Origin: Cotesia glomerata
Taxonomy: Eukaryota; Arthropoda; Insecta; Hymenoptera; Braconidae
DNA: 64,000 nt
Direction of reading: 5' to 3'
Assembly: GCF_020080835.1 (NCBI RefSeq)
Contig: NC_058166.1
Span: forward strand, 9,850,380 to 9,914,379
Both the position numbers and the translations under genes were made by a program. Within the stretch, counting starts at the first letter, position 1, and each line of letters opens with the position of its first letter. This document shows, piece by piece, positions 32,886-46,700 of this stretch. The notes below the pieces were generated by a model. That model did no database searches. It was not told the origin of the DNA and was given only the letters and a program-made list of their open reading frames with translations.

Positions 32886-35849
32886 CCTGAATAGGTGCGC
32901 CTTGGCGCAAAACCTGCTGCGCCAGCGTGTCTTTAAAGATAAAATCGACGTCTGCTTTATCTGCGAGCAATATCTAAACATCGAAGGTAAAACATGGTTC
33001 GCAGACGAAACTGGCATGGCAGCAATTTGGATTGTGAACACAAAGAACGTTACCGTCAACAACAGCGGAAGTGGAGTAAATTTTGTCTGGATTCAAACCC
33101 CCACAACCTACTTCATGAGCGTCTATCTCTCACCTAACGAAGGGATTAGTGTGTTCCGACAGAAACTGGCAAATATAGAAAATGCGGTCACTAAATTCGA
33201 CGGTGAAGTCATCGTAGCCGGAGACTTCAACGCTAAATCGGCTGAGTGGGACGCTGCTTTCTCCGACACCAGAGGTAACGAGGTCGCTGACGTCGCGGCT
33301 AGACTCGACCTTATAGTGCTGAACACCGGGAGCACCACGACCTTTAGAAGACCAGGTTACCAAGAATCCATTCTCGACATCTCGTTGACGACTCCAAGGA
33401 CTGCCAACATGATTTAAGACTGGACTGTATCCGAAGAATACAGCGGCAGTGATCTCCAGCTCGTGACATTCAACGTTGGATTGGCATCTGCTTCGGTTTC
33501 ACAACGCGACCTTTCTAAGCAGAAGTGGAATGCCAAGAGGCTTGATCCAGAGGCATTGCAAGCTTCACTTGCACGAAGCTGGTCTATCCTTCAGAACAAC
33601 CCGACTCCGGATACCTGCAGCGAGACGGAAAAGGCAGTGCTAAATACGATGAAGGAAATTGCTGCCGCATGTGACGCCTCTATGCCACGGCTGAAAAATC
33701 AGAGTTTTCCTAGGCCGGGTTCTGGTGGTCAACAGACATAGCAGAACTCCGGAAAAAATGCCACAGACTACGTCGACTAGCAACGAGAGCTGCGAAATGC
33801 TCCCCCAATCAAGAACTACATTTAAGCGAGTATAAGCAGGCCAAAAAGAACCTAAACCGGGCAATCAAAGCAAGCAAAGCGAAATTGTGGCAAGAGATCT
33901 GTAACGACCTTGATAAAGATATCTAGGGTAAAGCCTACCAAATTGTCACCAAACGACTTGGAAAAGCTCCACCAGAGGCGCCGAAGTCTCCAGCCTTAAT
34001 GGACAGCATTGTAGCGGAGCTTTTCCCCAAACACCTGCCGCGGGAGAAGAAACACTACACTAAAAACAGCGAAGTAACACCCTTCACATTTAAGGAACTA
34101 CAAGACGCGGCCAAGTCACTCAAAAAAGGAAAGGCACCCAGCCCTGATGGCATCCCAGCATCGGTGATCAAGACTGTTACCCTGGAATACCCAGACATAC
34201 TTCTAAACACCTAAAACGCATGCATGGCAACTGGCACGTTTCCCGCGGTCTGGAAGCGGCAGAGATTGGTTCTTTTAGATAAAGGCAAAGGTGGCCCTGT
34301 AACACCCTCGTCGTTCAGACCTCTTTGCATGCTGGACATTGCTGGGAAATTGCTCGAAAAGCTTATACAGGGAAGACTACGAAACGACATCGATCGTGCT
34401 GGAGGCTTTGCCGCAAACCAACATGGCTTCCGGAAAGGACGTTCAACAGTCGACGCGATCCAGACAGTCGTAGGGACAGCGAGAGAAGCATGGACTGATA
34501 GCCTCAAAGCTCGTAAAGTATGCATTCTCCTCACGCTAGATGTCAAAAACGCATTTAACAGCGCGAATTGGAGAGATATCCTAGACGCTCTGGAACAAAA
34601 ATTTGACGCAAAGCCAGAGGATTTGGCACTAATCGACAACTACCTTAAAGAAAGAAAGCTAATAGCGGAAACTACAGAAGGACCACAAGAATACGCCATA
34701 ACGGCTGGCGTGCCGCAAGGCTCAATAATTGGGCCCGATTTATGGAACGCCGACTATGACGAGCTTCTTAAGATTCTGTTACCAAAGCAAGTAGAGCTAA
34801 CGGGCTTTGAAGATGACGTCGCAGCCACGATAATAGTAAACAGTGTAGAGGAGGCCGAACAACTAGTTCGGGAAACCATTGATGCCGTCGAGACTTGGCT
34901 CGATAAACACCACCTGAAATTCGCCAAGCACAAAACCGAGATGGTCGTTCTGACTCGTCAAAAATGGTTCCCAAAACCATTCGCTGTGGACATGGGAGGA
35001 ACAACACTAACGTCAACAAGGGCCCTGCGCTATCTGAGGGTAATAATAGACGAGAAACTATCTTTTCACGAACACCTCGATAATGCATGCCAGAAAGCCA
35101 GCAAGACGGTGTCTAGCCTAGCAAGAATTATGACCACCATGGGACCAAGAACAAAAAAGAGAAGAGTTCTTCTAGAAGCAGTCCACTCGGTACTGCTCTA
35201 TGGAGCTGAGATATGGGCAGACATATTAAAGCAGAAGACCTACCGGCGAAAGATAGCAGCAGTACAGCGGCGAGGCGCTCTCAGGGTTGCCTGCGCCTAC
35301 CGCACAGTTTCCGAAGCGGCTGTATTGGTCATTGCGGGAGCCACGTCCATCGACCTATTAGTGTTCGAGAGAGTTAAACTCTATGACGCTAAAGATAGTG
35401 ACGAAAACATGAAGGACGCAAGAACGAGGATAAAGGTGGAAACGCAGCAAGAGTGGCAGGACCGATGGACATCGGGAGAGACGGGTAGATGGACAGCGCG
35501 CCTGATCCCAAACATCAACGTCTGGCTTTCTCGAAAGCACGGGGACACGGACTTCTTCCTGACCCAGCTATTGACGGGACATGGGCAGTTCAATGCCTAT
35601 CTTTTCAAGATGAGTTTGCACAGCACACCAACATGCAAATACTGCCCAGACAAAATTGACAACGCCGAGCACACGTTTTTCGAGTGTGATCGGTGGAAGG
35701 ACGACAGAATCAGCACCGAAGAAATAATAGGCACAACGCTCTCCCCTGAGAGCTTGGTAACCTGCGTGATCACAAAAGAAAAAAACTGGTCAGCTGTCGC
35801 AGCCTACGCGCAGCGCCTTTTAAACGAAAAAATCGCAGAAAGGAATTAG
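32863..35849 (+). pseudogene. LINE ORF2 (endonuclease and reverse transcriptase), broken
   Basis: From ATG 32863: endonuclease motifs NLNRC, FICEQY, VAGDFNAKSAEWD and SILDISL, a stop TAA at 33415 with the same frame continuing (VSEEYSGSDLQLV), a frame change near 33712, stops TAG 33924 and TAA 34212, then an open stretch from 34224. That stretch has RT motifs FRPLCMLDIAGKLLEKLI, HGFRKGRSTVDAI, LDVKNAFNSANW and GVPQGSIIGP. The active-site box reads FEDD (34806-34817) where the family has F/Y-ADD. Near the C-terminus is the zinc motif CKYCPDKIDNAEHTFFEC. Domain order and motifs are those of R1-clade LINEs. The multiple breaks make it inactive. Confidence 0.85.
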
Positions 35850-36109
35850 AAGCCAGTAGTAAAAAGAAGTAGGTGTCGTGAGACACAACATGGACTGGAT
35901 CGAAGTAATGCTAACGCGGTCCCGATCCAGTCTTCCCTGTAACATCTATGGGGAAAGGAGAGAGGAGGATGTTTAGTCGGTATTGTTGCAAAATAATATT
36001 AACTTCTGAGTCCTACATACCCAGGCACCAACACCTAGTCCTGGCACCAACACCAAGCCCTGGCATACGTAAATGTATTTTACCTCCTCTATAAAAAAAA
36101 AAAAAAAAT
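35850..36109 (+). other. LINE 3' UTR and poly-A
   Basis: Non-coding tail after the ORF2 stop. It includes a short direct repeat (CAGGCACCAACACC, then CTGGCACCAACACC, near 36023-36053) and ends CTCTATA followed by 16 A's before the CA tract resumes. Confidence 0.8.
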
Positions 36110-36269
36110 ACACACACACACATATACATACAGACACGGTGAAATCACCGCGGAAATAGTCAGGAAAGCTTCCTAGGACCTCAAAACGTCGAGATTCGAT
36201 GGAAACTCGATTTTCGTAAAACGAGATGAAAACAATAACTTCCCGATTTTCTTAGTGGGAAGTTAAAAA

Positions 36270-37206
<937 letters not shown>

Positions 37207-38689
37207 TTTTATAAGCGCAGCACTAAAAAAAAAAATTTTATAATTAATTAAGACATTGTGCTTCTCATTGCGAGTCGTACAGAATTTATCATTAAAAGTA
37301 ATAACTTTTTTAGTCAAATTTAATTCTTCTACTTTTATTATTACTGTAAATGTAAATCTCAGCGTAATTGAGCTTAAAAATCTCTGTAATTTAACGTAAA
37401 TATGTATACGCCTTAGGCAGTTAATCCAATAAAGAAAAGGGTTGCCCGGAAAATCAAATACTGATAGAAAAAAAAAAAATACCGGCGGCTTAATGTTGAG
37501 TATTTCATCATATAAATAAAACTATCAAGTAATTAACAAAAATAAAAAAATGAAAATAATAAAAATAATGAAAACGAAGATAACAAATATATCACAGATG
37601 TACGAAAGTTTATTTAATTTATGAACCGGAGAAGAAAATACTCGTGACGTTTATAAACATAAAGTCGTAGTTGGAAGCTGGTAGCTGTGGCTTATAGAGC
37701 CTCGATTAAATATTTATCCACGGAGAGGACATCTGTCACCCTGTCCGATGTCTTCTTTTGGTAGATATTCTTTTTCTATCTCACCCTTGTATGTTACTTT
37801 TATCTTTTCACTCTTTCTTTTCAGGATATATTCGAGTTCGATTTAGCTGCATGTAGCCCACCTTGTAACCTCCACCCTCGGATCTAACGCCTAGTTACAT
37901 TTTATTTAACCCCTGTATTTATTCAACATTAACGCCAGCCGTGTGACTAAACAGGGGGCACATGTTATGGTCCAGACTCTTCTGTCAGTCTGGGGTTTTT
38001 CTATTTAACAATTGAATACATTTGTAAACATTCTAGTTCATTATTAGCTTCATGAATATACTCAACAGAGGCTTCATTACTTGTGTATACATATGTTATG
38101 AAATTTAAAGTTAAATGAGACTTAAAAATTTTGGTAATTATTTTGAAGTAGGGTTCACAACTTTGAACTCGAAAAATTCTTATCAAAATTTTTTTAACGA
38201 TGTTTTTTTTTTAAAGTTCATAAAAAAAACAAATATTTTCAAAAATCTGTTTTTTTTTTATAAAAAAAAAATTTTTAAAAACGGGTCCCATGTTTTTCTC
38301 TCCTTGCACTCAACGAAAAAAACCGTACTATCCTTGTCGCACTCGCAACAGCAAAGCTATCGCAGATTCATAAATTTTACTTTAAGGACGTTCCGAGAAA
38401 AAACCGTTTTCTTAAAATATCGTTCAATTTTTAATACACATACTTTTAAGTGTCCTTTATGCGTAGAAATTTTTTTTTTTTAATAGTCTTTACGGTACTA
38501 AATTTCGAAATATTAACGATTAAAAATCGTAGATTTAACATGTATTCCCTATGCTGACCGACGTTCAAGCAAACGTTGCATTAAATATCAATCGTACGTT
38601 ACTTAGATTGTTTTAAAAAACTGAAAATCGTTAATTAAAGATATAACAAGTATTTTTTATCAAAAATAACATAGACGAGCGGTATTCAT
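37207..38689. other. Intronic stretch without recognised genes
   Basis: Probably unique sequence at 37210-38100, with a GC-richer part at 37660-37950. Homopolymer-rich AT DNA follows. TTTAAGGACGTTCC at about 38382-38395 has an exact complement near 39708-39721 on the far side of copy G, possibly the ends of another element. Confidence 0.4.
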
Positions 38690-39561
38690 TTTTAACTTCC
38701 CGCTAAGAAAATCAAAGATTTTCAAAAAATCGGGAAGTTATTGGTTTTACCCCGTTTTGCAAAAATCGAAGTTTCAACAGATCTCGACCTTTTGAAGCCC
38801 TAAGAAGCTTTCCTGACTATTTTTACGATGATGTCCGTACGTCTGTATGTATGTGTGTGTATGTATGTATGTATGTAAACCTCTCGTAACTTTTGAACGG
38901 CTTGACCGATTTCATCGCGGTTGGTGTCATTCGAAAAGGCTTCGCCAAACTTAGATTTCCTGTAAGTTGGAACCGATTCGGACCAGTAGATTTCGAGAAA
39001 TTGCAAAAAAAGTGGAAAAAAAAGTTGTTTTTTTTTTCATTTTTTTTAAATATCTCCGAATTGGCTGAACCGATCGGTCTCAAAAACTAATCAGCTCTTA
39101 ACCTTGAAAACCCGCATCAATCACCACCAAAAGCGTCAGAATCAGTTGATGCGTTCGTGAGATATCGTTGTCGAAAAAAATCGAAAAAAGTGTTTTTTTG
39201 TAATAACTCCGAAATTTTTTGTCAGATCAATTTTTTTGTTCCAAATTATTTATAGAGCTCAAAAAACTACATCAATCGCCGCCAACCGCATGTAAATCGG
39301 CTGATTCATTCAAAAGTTATAGCAGTTTGAAATTTGAAAAAATCGTGTTTTATCGAACTTTGATAAGATTTTTGAGCTCGAAGAGCTCAAAAGCATAGGA
39401 AAGCTATCTCTTTGAGCTCAGAGAGCTCAAAATAACACATAAATTGTATTTTTGAGCTCAAAAAGCTCAAAAACGTCATAAATGCAATTTCAAGCGTTCA
39501 GGTATAGAATTGGCGGGAAGTTGCAGGGATGGCCTTCAGGGTCAACCGTTTTCCTAATTTT
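38690..39561 (-). mobile_element. GAGCTC-hairpin element, copy G
   Basis: Full-length minus-strand copy: terminal hairpin AACTTCCCGCTAAG...CGGGAAGTT at 38694-38739, a short GTATGT tract, three GAGCTC palindromes (39373-39470), and the family start complement GTCAACCGTTTTCCTAATTT at 39541-39560. Confidence 0.88.
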
Positions 39562-40517
39562 TTTATAAAAAATGTTTGAAGTTAGTGGCTTTCGATATTT
39601 TAAGTGAGTGGAAGTAAGTGAACAATAGCCTGTAAAGAGAGGCAGCACTAATGTGTGAGAAAGAAACCAATAGCCATAATCTATTGGTGTCGTTTTCTTG
39701 TCTATAGGAACGTCCTTAAACGAATTAAAGTTCCGTAAAAAACTCTCTGCTAGAATAGATAGTTAAATAATCTAGCTGTCAAAATTTCACATGTAAAATC
39801 ATGTCGTTTTTGTACTCAGAATGTGTTCCGATTGATAAAGATTATTTTTCAAAAACTTTCAATGTGCAATCACTATACCATTTCCGCGGCTTTTTCACCT
39901 AACTGAATAGTAACTGACATGAAGAAAAAAATTTGAAATGAGCATTAAAAGTTTCAGTTAAAGTAATTGCAGGTTTCCCGAATAAAGTTGAAATTTACCT
40001 AGCTTCAAGTGCGATGAATTTTTCTGTTAATTGAAATTTTTTCAGTGACATCAATTTTTTATAAAAAATTAATTGTACATGATTTTTACGAATTCTATTA
40101 AAATGAGTAACTAAATTTTTTTTTTACATATCAAGTTTTTGGAAAATGCATTTTAATGTGTTACATTCCCGCGATCCCACAATAAGAACAATTCATCGGT
40201 TATGTGATCAATGATCAGCAAAAAGAACATGTATGTAAAATTCTTGGTCCGTTGACTGAATAACCACACGTAATGTTAAGTTTTGGAAACCTTACAATGA
40301 CTTTTTCCCCACTGTCAAAGAGAAGATTGTTGTATGGAAATTTTCAGTAAATGTTATTGGAGTTTAATAGATCGGTTTTAAATTTAATATCGTCCTATAG
40401 TTTATAAGCAACATTTTTTTCTATTCTACTCACCACTATGACATAACCTGCATATGAAGTCAATTGTCGCGAAGTTCGTTTATTTAGCGGATATCTAATT
40501 ATTAAGAAAGAAAAATA
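39562..40517. other. Intronic stretch without recognised features
   Basis: AT-rich, no credible coding. Only GGAACGTCCTTAAA (about 39708-39721), the complement of TTTAAGGACGTTCC at 38382, stands out. Confidence 0.4.
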
Positions 40518-40729
40518 TTCAAATCGGTTGACCCTGGAGGCTATCCCTGAAATTCTCCGCTTCTCTTAAGCTTCAAACGTTCGAAAATCAAACATTCGAT
40601 TATGAATACTTTTGAACGCCATGTCCCCCATGCCAAGCTGTTAATTCGTTCTGAAGATATCGTATGACAAAATTTTATTTACATGCGTATTAGACGCACA
40701 CAGATTTACACACAGTCGTAAGTCCACAC

Positions 40730-40998
40730 AGATAGAAGGATTTATTTGTATTAAATAATATTTGTTAGTAGTTAACAAATCATTTATTAGAGACCACTTT
40801 TTAATATTAAACAAATATTTCTTAGTATTTAAAATGATTTGTTTGTATTTAATAAATCTGATATTCATTTATTAAATATTAATAAATCTTTTTAAATACT
40901 AAGAAATATTTATTAAGGACTAACAAATGGCTGATAATAAATGATTTGTTAAATATTAACAAATCTTTTTAACTATAAACAAATTCTTCTATCAGTGC
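40730..40998. mobile_element. GATAGAAGGATTT MITE, copy 2
   Basis: AGATAGAAGGATTTATTTG mirrors CAAATTCTTCTATCAGTG. The arms contain ATTAACAAAT and TATTTCTTAGTATTTAA motifs. Related to the MITE at 17881. Confidence 0.65.
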
Positions 40999-41725
40999 AG
41001 CCGGAAACAGTCGAAATAATTTCCTAGGCCTTCAAAATGTGGAGAACTGATGAAAACTTGCATTTTCTAAATCAGACTGCAATCACACTGTAAAAAATTT
41101 ACGGATCGAACGCGGAGTGAATGAAGAGTGAATGATTTTTAATTGATTCACTCCCAACGGGAGTGATATTTACTCCGAGAAGGAGTCAATTTTTATTAAT
41201 AATAAAATTCACTCCGCATTCACTCCCAAAATAAATGAATTTAGAAATAAATAAATTTTTGTAAAGAAAATATTTTTATAAACCCTTTTTATATTTAATT
41301 ATTAAAAATTTAATTTATTATTTTTTATAATATTTCATTTTAATTATTATTATAATGTTTTTATTTATTTTTTTTTTTTTATAAATTAATAATTAAAAAT
41401 TGTCAAATGTCTCAACAATAAAATTTGGAATTTTTTTTATATTCAATATCTCAAATAGTTAATAAAAAAAAATATGTATACATATATAGCGGACCCGACA
41501 GACGTTGTCATGTACACACGTCTTAAATTTAGAAATTTTAGGAATGAGCTTGTATAGTTAAAAACATCATTAGTTAACAATATGCAATGGGCATTCTTCA
41601 ATAATTAACATTTTCGTAAATATAAGCCCATTCTGATTTTATACTCATCAAGAGCTTTCATTTGAGTACCCACATGCATTTTTGATATATTTTATATATT
41701 TATATATTTCACAAATACCATATAT

Positions 41726-42331
41726 ACAGAGTGTCCCAGAAGTAACGGACGCCATTGTAGCATCTGATAAACAAAATAATTCTGAGACGAAAATTCCTTA
41801 GCCATTTTTTAATCAGACGCATAGATAATTAATTATTAATTAAAATAACGTCCTTTTATGCGTTAGAGAGAGAGCACTAGTGTCAAGTCAAGTGCGTTCC
41901 AACGAAGACGCTTGCACGTGTGAATGTGTAAGTAAATATGTGTGACTACGTTAGCTATTGATAAATGGCAATTGCACGACACCACCTAGTGGTCAAAGTC
42001 ATCACTACTCAAAGCGGGTCATGGGCTCTTATGGAAGTCGATGCAATCGCCACCTGGATTTCAAAAATGTAACTACTCAAAACGGGCCGCAAAATACATT
42101 GGAGACATTTACCAATAGAAACTAGTTAGTCATACAGTTAGTTGTGTCTTTGTTTGGCACATATTTTACTGGACACTGGCGCTCTCTCTCTAACAAATAA
42201 AGAGACGTTATTTTTAATTAATAATTAATTATCTATGCGGTTAATTGAAAAATGGCTAAGGACTTTTCGTCTCAGAATTATTTTTTTCATCAGATGCTAC
42301 AATGGCGTCCGTGACTTTTGGGACACCCTGT
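41726..42331. mobile_element. TIR element with CCCAGAAGTAACGG ends, copy 2
   Basis: ACAGAGTGTCCCAGAAGTAA at 41726 mirrors GTGACTTTTGGGACACCCTGT ending at 42331. It is close to copy 1 (12384-13044) but lacks that copy's palindromic insert. It has its own about 155-bp insert at 41958-42114 with ends TTGATAAATG and CATTTACCAA. Confidence 0.78.
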
Positions 42332-42350
42332 ATAAAATATATAAAAAATG

Positions 42351-42841
42351 AAGCGGCATGATGGCCGAGCGGGTTAAGTCATTATCCCGTTAGTTCGCTC
42401 GCACATCATGCCGTGAGGCGAGGGTTCGGGCCCCGACGGTTGTTCGAATAGTTCCAACACCAACCGTCGAGGGTCGCTCCGGTAGCCGAACTGTACTGGC
42501 ATGGGTTTTCTCTGTGGTTTCCCCATCGCCACTATTCCAACAACCGATAAAAAGAGGTGAGGAATAGGGTAAATACAGTACAGAAAGCACAAGTCGGTCC
42601 ACAGCCGCAGTGATAATAATAAAGAGTTGAATATATAAATGTGCGAAAAATAAGGTTGATTATGTAGTGAAAATACAGGAGTGAAAAGAGGACGTGCTGG
42701 GGTCCAAAAGAGCGTTGAATAAACAAGGACAGTATAAAAACACAGGACGGTGGCGCACTCGCGGAATGCGACAGCTACCATCTACCCAGCCTTGTAAAAA
42801 CCAAGAACGGTATACAAGTAAAAATCAAAATAATAATAAAC
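42351..42841 (+). mobile_element. tRNA-derived SINE, copy 1
   Basis: It starts AAGCGGCATGATGGCCGAGC with A box TGGCCGAGCGG (42362-42372) and B box GGTTCGGGCCC (42423-42433), i.e. a Ser/Leu-type tRNA head. The body includes CTGTACTGGCATGGGTTTTC and CAAGTCGGTCCACAGCCGC, and the tail is AT-rich (AATAATAAA). It is flanked by a 13-bp duplication TATATAAAAAATG at 42338-42350 and 42842-42854. ORFs through it are spurious. Confidence 0.88.
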
Positions 42842-42854
42842 TATATAAAAAATG

Positions 42855-43345
42855 TTATGTGGGTACTCAAATGAAAGAACTCGATGAGTGTAACATCGGG
42901 ATGAGCTTATTTCTTTAAAAACTTCAATAATTAAGAAATGACATTGTATCTTGTTAACTAATGATATTTTTAAAGATATAAGCTCATCCCGATGTTACAC
43001 TCATTAAGACCTTTCATTTGAGTACCCACATCAATTTTTCATATATTTTATATATTTATATATATTACATATATATGTATATATGAAAAATATATCAAAA
43101 ATGCATGTGGGTACTCAAATGAAAGCTCTTGATGAATGTAACATCGGAATGAGCTTATATCGTTAAAAACATCATTAGTTAACAAAATACATTATCATTC
43201 GTTAATTATTAACATTTTTATAAATATAAGTCCATTATGATTTTATACTCATCGAGACCTTTCATTCGAGTACCCACATGAATTTTTTCATATATCTTAT
43301 ATATATGATATTTATAAAATATATGAAAAGTGCATATGGGTAGTC
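42855..43345. repeat. GGGTACTCAAATGAAAG foldback repeats
   Basis: Two hairpins: GTGGGTACTCAAATGAAAG near 42859 with its complement near 43013-43031, and again near 43107 with a complement near 43259-43278. GAGTGTAACATC and GAGCTTAT motifs lie in the arms. Another single arm is at about 41640-41680. Confidence 0.65.
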
Positions 43346-43530
43346 AAGGTCAACAACAATTTATAAATAAAAAATCTATTAAATAAAAATTTTCCCGTGG
43401 ACTGAATTGTGAATCTAAACCATTCTGAAATCCACCGGAAGACACACAAAAAATTTCATTAAAATCGATCCAGCCGTTTAGGAGGAGTTCAGTGACAAAC
43501 ATACGCATATATATATATATAAAGATTAAT
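43346..43530 (+). repeat. Interspersed repeat tail ending in (AT)n
   Basis: ATCGATCCAGCCGTTTAGGAGGAG followed by GTGACAAACATACGCATATATATATATATAAAG is a common type of arthropod repeat 3' end. Its probable start, GCGGACCCGACAGACGTTGTC, is at 41489. The class is uncertain. Confidence 0.45.
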
Positions 43531-43780
43531 TTTGAGATTTTTTTTGTAGAACGAAAATTCAACCTTATTTTGTTTATTTTAAAAACTCCGAACGCGGATG
43601 TTTTTCGGAGTGAAATTCGAAATCACTCTGAAATCACTGCGCAAATAAAAACTCCGGATTCACTCCCTACGCGGAGTGATTAATTACTTCACTCCGGAAC
43701 TCCGAGTGATGGGAGTGAAATTCACTCCCGATTCACTCCGGATTTTTTACAGTGCAATAGCTCCCGAATTTCCATAATTA

Positions 43781-46700
43781 TTAATTGTCGAATTATTTAT
43801 ATTCTAAGCGACATTATTCGTACAATCACATGTTTTTACTATATCTTTATTTTTATCAAGATTGGTCAAACCGATCTTAAGTTACAAGAAGACATATAGA
43901 CAGACAGAAAGACAAATAAAAATTTAAAAAAAATAACAGAATTTGAGATCAACGCATCATAAAACGATTATTTATCACAAAATTAGATGAAAAAAGTCAA
44001 TGTACAGACAGAGCGAATAGATTTATATAGTAGTATAGATATAAATAAAATTAATTACTTCGTAATCAATAAATAAGTATTTTTCAAAGCAATTGAATAT
44101 CAAAGATTAATTATAAATAATTTTTGTCAGAAAAACCATGTTAATAATTGAAATATAATAATACTCTGGTCAACAATTGGTGTTATAAATTATTGAATGT
44201 ATCTAATATTAGTATGGCTTTGGCTATTGATTTTAATATGAGTACTGAAGATAATATTGTATCAGAATACTGAAGAACTAACAACAATACTGAAATTATC
44301 AACATGTCAGTAGGTAGATTACCTCATGTTGAAACTATTATAAATTAAAAATAAAAGTTATTCATACGTCTAGTAAGGATAAGTAATACCACTGGGCAGT
44401 ATTTGGTACATAGGCGGTCAATATTTAGCGCGTAATAGTCAATATTCCGAGTAATCCGCTGTAACGTAAATTATCACAATTTAATGTTTATTATTTTATA
44501 TTTTATTAACAAAAGTATTTTATAGTTTGTAAGCTAAAACTATAAAAAAATTATAACACTCGTTTCATCAGCTCATAAACTTTTTCTATAAACTTACAAA
44601 TAATGTATTTATGTTGATTTTACTTAAGCTGATCGATATTTGGAGCCTTAATCCTAAAAAAAAATTTTTAATTTAAAAAAAAAAATTTTTAATTTGGAAA
44701 AAAACAATTTTTTTGACCGCATGAATTAAGCAAAAGGTATTTTTATATTTAAATTTGAAAAGGATTTCACGTAAATTTGTGCCTATTAGCGATTCTATCT
44801 ATTTTTTTGTGATGGTAAAATTTTTATGTCAAGTTTTCGGAGGAGCTTTGAATATTTTGTTGGTTCTATAAATTTGTTCCGTGAAATTTGTCCATTTAAC
44901 AATTTGGTTATTGATCCTGTGACAGCAATATTATTTTTAACATTTATTTCAAAACTATCAAACTTTGAATATTGTGATTAAAAATATTGAAAAATTATTA
45001 ATCCAAAGTTTTTTTATTAATGATTTATAATTTTCGGCAGTCACATAATGCTAATAGTTAATTAAGACTTTATACATTAGAAGTAATATCTAAAAATGAA
45101 TTGAATAGTTTCTATTAAGCATTAGATAACTTTTAGCATCGATCGACAAAAGTAATCGGCTAATTAAAAGTATCTGGCAAATGGTATTAGTTACAGCAAT
45201 AAAGATCAGAAAGTTGTTATTGTAAATGTATAGAATCCAGAGAATTTAATTAAGCTGATGAGGAAAAAATAATAGAGAAAAATAAAACGATAATGTAGGA
45301 GAGAAGATACTGAATTGAAGATCGTTACATCTACATTCTAACTACGATTTATGAGAGTAAATGTGTGTAAAAGTGTATATGTGTGTGTGTATGTAGTTTG
45401 GTACACAAACAAGTCTACACTTGTAGCAGAAGATGCAGGAGCAGGAAGCAGAACGACGTTACTTTTCGTGGCAATAGTGTCGGGATGATGCTCGACAGGA
45501 CGGTTTTTAATCACTGTAAGTGGATCTACATGGAACTCGCAATTACCTCGGGTACACTTGCAAGCACACACAAACACAGTAACCCCCTTGTGTATCAGTC
45601 ATCCCCGGTGCTAGCATACTCTACATAGTACATAGTACATAGCGTTGAACGAAGCTGGTCTTTCTGGAAAGCAAAGGGAGCGAGAAAGATAAATGGAATA
45701 GGAGCAAAGAGAACCCAAAGAAAAGCTACGAGCGCTTTTCCCGTTTTCTCGCTTCAGACTTTTCTCTTTTACACTTTGCTTCCCGTTTTTATTATTTTAT
45801 TTTTCTAGACGTTCGCCGGATGTCGTTAATTTTCGACGATTAAATAATGTATTTTTTTTTTTTTTTTTTTTTTTTTCTAAAGGTAATTTGATAAACTGAA
45901 TTTTTGAGTCCAGTGTTCTATTTTTATAAATAATGTTTTTATATCTTTTTAATTTTGATTTTTTTTTATTTTCCCGCTTTGTTTTGAATTATACCAAAAA
46001 ACTCATCCTATTTTTGGCCGTAAAAATTATAATTTAATGAACCAAATTAAATATCAAAAAGTCCATTTTGACAGTAATTGAGCCTATTATTTTATTGTAA
46101 TATTATTTTTCATTGATAAATTCAATTTACAAAAAGGATCAGTCAAGAATATAGCGCCAAAACAAAATTTTTCCGTTTTAATGTTGAAAATACGAGAAAT
46201 AACACACGTAAATGGCACATCGGTAAATGCGTAAAATTTGAATTGTAAAATATGAATAATTCTGTTAATTTAACCTTTTTTTGTCATTTGACATTAGAAA
46301 AAAAATAATTATAATATTGTATTCATATTAATCAATAATTTCTTATGTTAAAAAAAATATTTTTTAAGCGCAATACTATATTTTCAAAAAAATTAAAATT
46401 ATAAATGAAATTAATTATTCAAAAATGAAAAATGATTTGAATTTTATTACTTATTTGAATAAATATAAACATAGTTAAATTTTTTTTAAAACTGATGTAT
46501 TAATTACAAGATCTAAAATTTGTAAATTGAATATTTGGTTCATAAAGCTATTAAAATTCTGTGTAAGATTTAGCTCAATTACAAGAACTATTATTTTAAG
46601 ACACAATAAAGTATTAATATAGTGTTAGAAGTTTGTTTTAACTTTATAATAAGGGCGACAAGATATGAAAACAGATTTAATAAATCAATACGACTTAACA

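Larger units (their letters stand above)
31291..36109 (+). mobile_element. R1-clade LINE inserted in a (CA)n tract (Waldo-like)
   Basis: A 4.8-kb non-LTR retrotransposon with ORF1 (gag with CCHC knuckles), ORF2 (endonuclease then reverse transcriptase) and a 3' UTR ending in poly-A at 36093-36108. Sequence on both sides is (CA)n: CACACACACAC directly before 31291 and TACACACACACA after the poly-A. The host tract is the CA run of hairpin element copy E. R1-clade Waldo elements are known for insertion into ACAY-type simple repeats, so this target fits. It is much more GC-rich than its surroundings. Frameshifts and stops show it is inactive. Confidence 0.85.
41086..43754. mobile_element. GGAGTGAAT (ACTCC-rich) MITE, copy 1, split by insertions
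   Basis: CACTGTAAAAAATTTACGG at 41086 mirrors CCGGATTTTTTACAGTG ending at 43754. Both arms are full of GGAGTGAAT and ATTCACTCC words. The middle is occupied by other elements (41480-43540). Confidence 0.75.
40518..43780 (+). mobile_element. Diverged GAGCTC-hairpin-family relic, copy I, with nested MITEs
   Basis: AAATCGGTTGACCCTGGAGG followed by CTATCCCTGAAATTCTCCGC parallels the family start. TTTCCTAGGCCTTCAAAATG (41020-41039) parallels its CTTCCTAGGACCTCAAAACG. After an inserted MITE the end resumes as CAATAGCTCCCGAATTTCC (43755-43773). The GAGCTC palindromes are gone. Confidence 0.5.

Noticed and set aside
32075..33363. Long minus-strand ORFs opposite the LINE
   Set aside because: Shadow frames of the GC-richer LINE coding strand.
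38115..38483. 122-codon Phe/Lys-rich ORF
   Set aside because: Composition reflects homopolymer A/T runs, not a protein family.
42374..42918. Several minus- and plus-strand ORFs of 64-135 codons, and similar ones at 58414-58894
   Set aside because: They overlap the SINE copies and appear in both only because the SINEs are alike; stop-free length is chance.
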